Assembly: GCF_900313035.1 (NCBI RefSeq)
Contig: NZ_OMPS01000041.1
Coordinates: forward strand, 293,722 to 357,721
Source: Ruegeria sp. EL01
GTDB lineage: Bacteria; Pseudomonadota; Alphaproteobacteria; Rhodobacterales; Rhodobacteraceae
Direction: 5' to 3'
Length of the DNA: 64,000 nucleotides
The position numbers and the translations under genes are program-made. The notes beneath the pieces were generated by a model, which was given only the letters and a program-made list of their open reading frames with translations, did no database searches and was not told the DNA's origin. Shown one piece after another: positions 61,507 to 64,000 of this stretch (position 1 is the first letter of the stretch; each line of letters begins with the position of its first letter).

Positions 61507-62163
61507 TCAACTCACCAACAGGCGCAGGCCTTGGGTTACATCTGAACGCACCGCCAGCCGCAATCCTGGCTCGTCTCCGGCCTTGAGCGCCGCGATGATC
61601 AGTTTGTGATGATGAGGCGGCTCAGTGCGTCTGAGTCGCCCGTAAAGCGCGCGCATCGTGGGGCCCAGTTGCAACCACACCGTTTCGGCAATCGCCAGCA
61701 TCGCGGGGGCTTGCGCGCGCAGATAAAGTGTCCGGTGGAATTCTAGATTGGCACGAATGTATCCAACGGCATCGCGCTTGGTCACCATCTCTGCGACGTT
61801 CATATTGATGCTCTGCAACCGGTCGATCAAAGCAATATGGGCGCGTGGCAAAGCCCGGCTGGCCAGTTCAACCTCAAGAAGCGCCCGTAACGCGGCCAGT
61901 TCCTCGATCCGATCATTGGTCAGTTCCGGGGTCGACACACGCCCGGACGATGACAGGAACAGCGCCCCTTCGGCGACCAGACGGCGCACAGCTTCGCGCG
62001 CCGGCGTCATCGATACTCCGAACTCCTTGCCGATGCCACGCAAGGTCAACGCCTGACCCGGGGCAATCTCGCCGTGCATAATGCGTGATCGAAGGGCGCG
62101 ATACACCCGGTCATGTGTGGCGGGCTGACTGTCAGTGGGACGTGTACTTAACATAGCGGCCAT
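61507..62163 (-). CDS. GntR-family transcriptional regulator
   Basis: A 218-residue GntR with winged helix (VYRALRSRIMHGEIAPGQALTLRGIGKEFGVSMTPAREAVRRLVAEGAL) and a helical FCD domain containing NLEFHRTLYLRAQ and HHHKLIIAALKAGD. ATG 62163 is preferred; ATG 62154 and 62202 are alternatives because no clear ribosome site decides. It lies 22 bp downstream of the YgjP/SprT-like gene in the same direction. Ligand unknown. Confidence 0.85.
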   Translation of the reverse strand: MAAMLSTRPTDSQPATHDRVYRALRSRIMHGEIAPGQALTLRGIGKEFGVSMTPAREAVRRLVAEGALFLSSSGRVSTPELTNDRIEELAALRALLEVELASRALPRAHIALIDRLQSINMNVAEMVTKRDAVGYIRANLEFHRTLYLRAQAPAMLAIAETVWLQLGPTMRALYGRLRRTEPPHHHKLIIAALKAGDEPGLRLAVRSDVTQGLRLLVS

Positions 62164-62185
62164 GTGATCACAAAAATCTTCGGGG

Positions 62186-62881
62186 TCAACCGGGCGAGAC
62201 ATCAAACCTGTAGCGGTGCAACTCTGCCCCGTTGTCCCGCAACCATCGGCGCGGCTTTTCGTATGGGCCAAATATTCGCTCGACCTGCGACCAGAATGCT
62301 GGCGAATGGTTCATTTCGGCCAGATGTGCCACCTCATGTGCAGCTACATAGTGCAAGACCTCCGGCGGCGCGAGGATCAATCGCCATGAGAACATAAGCC
62401 CACCTTGCGAACTACATGACCCCCACCGCGACCGCGTATCACGGAGGCTCAGACTGGTGTAGGAACGACCCAGAATCGCCGCGTAGTCATCGCAGGCCCC
62501 GGTTAATCGATCTCGCGCAAGTTCTTTCAAAAAACGAGCCAATCGACGCGGTTCAGCCCCTGCAGGAACCGCCACCGCATCGGGCTGCAATAACACCCGT
62601 CGGCCAGATGCAGGCACGATTCGCCGGTCAGCCCCCTCAATAGGGATCATCAGTCCGACTTGAACCTCTGCCAAAACGGGCTGTTCTTGAAGGTGCTGCC
62701 TGATCCACTCCTCCTTGGTACGTGCAAAACTCAGCGCCTCAGATTCGGGAACACCTTGCGGGTAAGTCAGGGTAACCCGCCCATCCAACTGGGAAATCCG
62801 CAAGCTGATGCGCCGCGCGCGCGCTGACTTTCGCAATGTCAGCGGCACCGGAGGCCTCCCCGGCAGTGCGTGATCTTCCAT
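62186..62881 (-). CDS. YgjP/SprT-like zinc metalloprotein (DUF45)
   Basis: A 231-residue DUF45/YgjP-type metallopeptidase. The zinc motif is HEVAHLAEMNHSPAFW (HExxH plus the third histidine), preceded by RDTRSRWGSCSSQGGLMFSWRLILAP, diagnostic for the family. It is presumably cytoplasmic and may act on DNA-bound or damaged proteins. ATG 62881 follows AGGAGAAATT; the longer frame is rejected. Confidence 0.9.
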   Translation of the reverse strand: MEDHALPGRPPVPLTLRKSARARRISLRISQLDGRVTLTYPQGVPESEALSFARTKEEWIRQHLQEQPVLAEVQVGLMIPIEGADRRIVPASGRRVLLQPDAVAVPAGAEPRRLARFLKELARDRLTGACDDYAAILGRSYTSLSLRDTRSRWGSCSSQGGLMFSWRLILAPPEVLHYVAAHEVAHLAEMNHSPAFWSQVERIFGPYEKPRRWLRDNGAELHRYRFDVSPG

Positions 62882-62981
62882 ATTGCAATTTCTCCTGCGC
62901 AAAGGCTTTGACAGTGCCCGCCGCCTGTGGCAGGTGAGCTGAATCATTTAGACGACACACCTGATATCAAGGGGATTTGAC

Positions 62982-63308
62982 ATGCCCAAGGAAGAATGGG
63001 GCGTAAAGCGTGTTTGCCCGACCACCGGTAAGCGATTTTACGACCTGAACAAAGACCCGATCATCAGCCCCTACACCGGCGATGTCGTGGAGCTTGAAAC
63101 CGGCAAAAGCCGCATGATCGCGGCAGATGCCGAAGATGCCGCGTCGGCCAAGGCGCGCAAAGACACATCCGAAGAAGAGGCGACTCTTGAAGAGGATGAT
63201 ACGGTCGACGTCGAACTGGACGATGATCTTCTGGACGATGATGATGACAGCAACGACGATGTACCGTTGGATGAAATCAGTGATATGACGACGGAAGACG
63301 AAAGTTAA
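62982..63308 (+). CDS. FYDLN acid-domain protein (TIGR02300 family)
   Basis: A 108-residue protein. The N-terminus MPKEEWGVKRVCPTTGKRFYDLNKDPIISP carries the defining FYDLN motif (shown here as VCPTTGKRFYDLNKDPI), probably a small zinc-ribbon-like or nucleic acid-related fold. The C-terminal about 50 residues are almost entirely Asp/Glu (LEEDDTVDVELDDDLLDDDD). It is found in Rhodobacterales and other alphaproteobacteria with unknown function. ATG 62982 follows AGGGGA. Confidence 0.88.
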   Translation: MPKEEWGVKRVCPTTGKRFYDLNKDPIISPYTGDVVELETGKSRMIAADAEDAASAKARKDTSEEEATLEEDDTVDVELDDDLLDDDDDSNDDVPLDEISDMTTEDES

Positions 63309-63315
63309 ATCCGGC

Positions 63316-63339
63316 GCGAGGCGGTCCCTGCCGCCTCGC
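63316..63339 (+). terminator. GC-rich hairpin after the FYDLN gene
   Basis: GCGAGGCGG-TCCCTG-CCGCCTCGC is a perfect 9-bp stem 7 bp past the stop. No T-run follows, but the position and strength support termination before the tRNA promoter. Confidence 0.7.
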
Positions 63340-63451
63340 TCCAAACCGCGACCGATGCGCCCGGAAACTTTTTGTGCAATTCCAATTTTGGACTTGAACT
63401 CATCCGCGCCGTCTCATAAACGTCCGTCCACCGCTGATGCGGTACCAGTAT

Positions 63452-63527
<76 letters not shown>

Positions 63528-63735
63528 AAACCTAACAGATGATCCGCCACCCATAGTTTTTCCTTTTTGGCAGAAGGATTTTCCTTTCGCATTGGGTGAT
63601 CGGGACTGCATCACTCCCCCCCCCAAAAAATATTTCGTAGCATCGCTTCTGAGGGCGTGCATGCATCATCTAATCGGCCTATATCTCGTCTCCGCATTTG
63701 GGAGCAGAGATTTTGAAAGCTAAGTTAAGAAGAAT
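63528..63735. other. Intergenic region between tRNA-Ala and the insertion sequence
   Basis: No gene is supported here. A nine-C run followed by six A's lies at 63616-63630. T-rich stretches occur just after the tRNA. Overlapping open frames have no ribosome site or recognisable product. Confidence 0.5.
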
Positions 63736-63799
63736 TGTCAACGGCGGAGTAAAATTCTGCCACGGGGCGGAGCAAAAGTCGTCCATTGCTTGGGTGGCC

Positions 63800-63866
63800 G
63801 ACGCCTTGGCAAACGCGCTCCCAAATAGCTGGCGGTTGCCAAGGCGTCTTGGTCCGTCAGGACCAA
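63800..63866 (+). repeat. Two strong hairpins inside the IS21 end
   Basis: GACGCCTTGGCAA (63800-63812) and TTGCCAAGGCGTC (63836-63848) form a perfect 13-bp stem. TTGGTCC-GTCA-GGACCAA (63849-63866) follows directly and is trailed by TCTTTT on the plus strand. On that strand it is terminator-like. This would stop transcription entering the element from the tRNA side, and may also stop istB mRNA. Confidence 0.7.
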
Positions 63867-63879
63867 TCTTTTCCGCGTA

Positions 63880-64000
63880 TTAGGAGTTCTGCCGAGCCCT
63901 GCTCTGTGCCAGACGATAGCTTTCTCCGTTCATCTCCAGGATGCTGACATGGTGGGTCAGCCGGTCGAGCAAGGCACCGGTGAGGCGCTCTGATCCGAAC
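63880..64000 (-). CDS. istB: IS21 helper ATPase IstB, C-terminal fragment
   Basis: The last 40 codons are visible and read FGSERLTGALLDRLTHHVSI and LEMNGESYRLAQSRARQNS, the standard IstB C-terminus; the stop TAA is at 63882-63880. IstB is the AAA+ ATPase that selects targets and activates the IstA transposase. The gene continues past the right edge; istA is out of view. Confidence 0.93.
   Translation of the reverse strand, partial: FGSERLTGALLDRLTHHVSILEMNGESYRLAQSRARQNS

Larger units (their letters stand above)
63736..64000 (-). mobile_element. IS21-family insertion sequence, right end (partial)
   Basis: The element begins with TGTCA at 63736, followed by repeated end-binding units GGCGGAGTAAAA (63743-63754) and GGCGGAGCAAAA (63766-63777), 23 bp apart. 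Multiple terminal repeats are typical of IS21. It encodes istB (minus strand) and continues beyond the window. The element size, the other end and target duplication cannot be seen. Confidence 0.85.

Overview
The window looks like a chromosomal segment of a marine Roseobacter-group alphaproteobacterium (Rhodobacteraceae, Ruegeria-like). This is inferred from gene content, not from a database search. The supporting features are: an F0 ATP synthase cluster with split b and b' subunits, an L-malyl-CoA/beta-methylmalyl-CoA lyase of the Rhodobacter type, MipZ, the DgcN-DgcA D-glutamate genes, a FYDLN-type acidic protein, and an ffh-rpsP-rimM-trmD-rplS-rpmE translation block interrupted by lineage-specific genes. 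Almost all of it is ordinary core chromosome. The only mobile DNA seen is the end of an IS21-family element at the right edge.

Layout. 1-6.3 kb: glutathionyl-hydroquinone reductase-like GST, a degenerate receiver protein, cobalamin genes cobC-cobD, an MltB-like transglycosylase, and a class II glutamine amidotransferase broken by one in-frame amber codon. 6.4-12.6 kb: smc, a small lipoprotein, and a PLP aminotransferase divergent from a FadR-type GntR regulator with a clear operator. 12.7-15.3 kb: atpI-atpB-atpE-atpF'-atpF on the minus strand. 15.5-20.9 kb: small regulators (ArsR, LysR), a universal stress protein, a DMT exporter, an azoreductase, a racemase-like protein, a prolyl-tRNA editing protein and a membrane protein. 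21-30.3 kb: ffh, four tandem coupled GNAT acetyltransferases, chorismate mutase, rpsP, bluB, a 49-residue membrane peptide, rimM, a sulfotransferase-like gene, trmD, a GH25 lipoprotein on the opposite strand, rplS and rpmE.

30.4-34.6 kb: a GNAT, an AEC transporter, mipZ, a class III cyclase and a MarR regulator. 34.7-41.4 kb: the homogentisate operon (hmgA, fahA, a metallo-beta-lactamase-fold protein that has lost most Zn2 ligands, an FAD monooxygenase paired with a DUF2783 protein, maiA, then a DOPA-dioxygenase-like gene). The monooxygenase/DUF2783 pair resembles the flavoprotein plus small coupling protein arrangement of 3-hydroxyphenylacetate 6-hydroxylase, which would feed homogentisate into hmgA-maiA-fahA. 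41.4-44.6 kb: a DmdB-like acyl-CoA ligase divergent from a taurine:pyruvate-type aminotransferase. 44.7-51.8 kb: two exported proteins, rpmI-rplT, a universal stress protein with a sodium:alanine symporter, pyruvate kinase, N-formylglutamate amidohydrolase and a small membrane protein. 51.9-56.4 kb: a DUF1244 protein, a D-amino acid operon (dgcN-dgcA-dat) and the divergent mcl1. 56.5-63.5 kb: a PA14-like secreted protein, an Lrp/LysE pair, an AraC-GyrI regulator, accA, a second MltB-like lipoprotein, a GntR regulator, a YgjP/SprT-like metalloprotein, the FYDLN protein and tRNA-Ala(GGC). 63.7-64 kb: IS21 end with istB.

No CRISPR array, prophage, secretion cluster or defence island was seen. 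The best leads for follow-up are the acetyltransferase array inside the ffh-rpsP block, the monooxygenase/DUF2783 pair with its unusual metallo-hydrolase, the amber-interrupted amidotransferase, the alternating C/G-block leader of ffh, and several well-formed operators overlapping regulator promoters.
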